Assembly (NCBI GenBank): GCA_903837815.1 | Contig: CAILWD010000463.1 | Coordinates: 1-5,710, forward strand | Source of the DNA: an uncultured Chloroflexota bacterium | GTDB taxonomy: Bacteria > Chloroflexota > Anaerolineae > Anaerolineales > Villigracilaceae | DNA length: 5,710 nucleotides | Direction of reading: 5' to 3' | Shown here: piece after piece, positions 4,913 through 5,710 of the stretch | Layout of the letters: each line of letters starts with the position of its first letter | Numbering within the stretch: the stretch's first letter is position 1 | Translations under genes and position numbers: made by a program | Notes under the pieces: model-generated | Databases searched by the model: none | What the model was told of the DNA's origin: nothing | The model's input: only the letters and a program-made list of their open reading frames with translations

Positions 4913-5579
4913 ATTTTCTTCTGGATTGTGCATGTTTATATTTTTTCAATTCCCTGAGAAACTTAGTGCGCCATCCATAGAAGGTCTGGTTGGGGACCAG
5001 CGGCATTCCGGTTTCGGGAGCCGTGCCAAAACGTTCCTCCAGGAATTGCTGCAAAGTGACCGATGTGCCATGCGACTGCATGATCATCCAATCCCGCACA
5101 GCTCGAAATTGGGTGTCGTCCGGATGCTGGCTTTTCTTTCCGCCCCGCTTGCGTTCTCCGATAATAATCAACAATTCTTCAAGATCAGTCGTCGTAACGC
5201 CGGGTGGCATATTGTCCGATGACCCTTCATCTGGTTGAGACACTGGAATTTCTTCAAACTTGTGTCCCCATAGCTTTAGAAAAAATTCAAGTTTGCCGCC
5301 TGGCAGGGGCTTCCTTTTGAAAATCAGGAAACGCCTGCAAACGGCCCATTCAAGTACGCCGCCAAGCCCCATCCCCACCAGAATTAGAAACAAAATTCCA
5401 ATGGTCACTCCGGCGACAATGACAACAGCCAGTTCATTGCCGAAGGAGGATTTCACAATATGGTGCAGACGGTCCAGCACTGAGTAAATGATCACCCCCA
5501 GACAAATGATGAGTATTACAAGGAGCAGTTTTCTTTTGGGAAAGCTAGAACCGCCCCGAATGGGAAGCTCTTGAGACAT
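4911..5579 (-). CDS. Two-helix membrane protein with soluble C-terminal domain, unknown function
   Basis: This 222-aa protein is not recognised. Two hydrophobic segments are clear: residues 18-35 (LLLVILIICLGVIIYSVL) and about 49-75 (glycine-rich, ending MGLGGVLEW). Positive clusters before the first (KRK, 15-17) and after the second (CRR 81-83, KRK 88-90) suggest both ends are cytoplasmic, with a loop of about 13 residues outside. A linker (112-155) leads to a folded-looking domain (156-212) with DTQFRAVRDWMIMQ, TLQQFLEERFG and TFYGWRTKFLRELKKY, probably helical with a basic end. A DNA- or protein-binding role is possible but unproven. Its own terminator follows, so it is a separate unit from the rep-par operon. 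No Shine-Dalgarno is seen before the ATG at 5579. Confidence 0.75.
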   Translation of the reverse strand: MSQELPIRGGSSFPKRKLLLVILIICLGVIIYSVLDRLHHIVKSSFGNELAVVIVAGVTIGILFLILVGMGLGGVLEWAVCRRFLIFKRKPLPGGKLEFFLKLWGHKFEEIPVSQPDEGSSDNMPPGVTTTDLEELLIIIGERKRGGKKSQHPDDTQFRAVRDWMIMQSHGTSVTLQQFLEERFGTAPETGMPLVPNQTFYGWRTKFLRELKKYKHAQSRRK

Positions 5580-5594
5580 AGGGCGTTTATTTTA
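5580..5594 (-). promoter_or_regulatory. Candidate -10 element giving a leaderless or very short leader
   Basis: TAAAAT on the minus strand (5594-5589) ends 9 nt before the ATG at 5579, with no ribosome site between. If it is a -10 element, transcription would start at or next to the start codon. No good -35 hexamer is visible, though the upstream 5597-5615 stretch is a strongly AT-rich run of A and T tracts. Confidence 0.3.
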
Positions 5595-5654
5595 CCCGAA
5601 AAATTTTTAAAAAAACTCGTAGTCCAACTCATAGGCATACGATAAAGAAACCAT

Positions 5655-5684
5655 AGTGCCGCAGATTAAAAGGAATGCGGTACT
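5655..5684. repeat. Imperfect inverted repeat near right edge
   Basis: AGTGCCGCA (5655-5663) and TGCGGTACT (5676-5684) form a 9-bp stem with one G-U pair and a 12-nt A-rich loop. There is no clean U-tract on either side, only TTTAAAAA on the plus strand. It may be a weak terminator for a gene beyond the edge or a protein site. The rest of 5595-5710 shows no gene. Confidence 0.35.
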
Positions 5685-5710
5685 TTAAAAACAGAATAGC
5701 GCCAGATAAC

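Overview
The window carries the replication and partition core of a bacterial plasmid, chromid or integrated plasmid-like element. Every supported gene is on the minus strand. The family signals are a ParA partition ATPase, ribbon-helix-helix (RHH) type small proteins, and a large initiator whose N-terminus is domain I of DnaA. Base composition is intermediate, and starts use clear AGGAGG-type ribosome sites. The style recalls elements of Chloroflexota (Anaerolineae), but that is an impression from memory and taxonomy is not established here.

Layout along the minus strand, in transcription order: a two-helix membrane protein of unknown function (5579-4911) closed by an intrinsic terminator (4912-4882); a roughly 150-bp non-coding leader with short repeats, a probable promoter and a second terminator-like hairpin (4811-4788) just before the next gene; a 63-aa RHH-like protein (4762-4571); a 70-aa protein overlapping it (4593-4381); a 30-aa hydrophobic micro-ORF (4375-4283); ParA (4246-3476); a 202-aa protein in the ParB position with two copies of an RHH-like module (3466-2858); a 75-aa protein (2861-2634); the 640-aa initiator (2637-715); and a gene that runs off the left edge (722-1), whose start resembles DUF192 (COG1430).

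From 4762 to 1 the genes are packed with gaps of 5-36 bp or overlaps, including two ATGA stop/start overlaps and an ATGAATAA overlap. Replication and partition are therefore probably one co-regulated operon.

The most striking structure is inside the initiator gene. Six near-identical 14-bp repeats (1213-1343), spaced 22-24 bp, adjoin three AT-rich repeats spaced 10-11 bp (1180-1210). This looks like an iteron plus DNA-unwinding-element origin embedded in the rep gene, comparable in layout to the lambda O gene origin. One iteron is read in a different frame from the other five, yet its DNA is conserved. That argues the constraint is on DNA rather than on protein.

No tRNA, rRNA, CRISPR array, transposase or supported plus-strand gene was seen.
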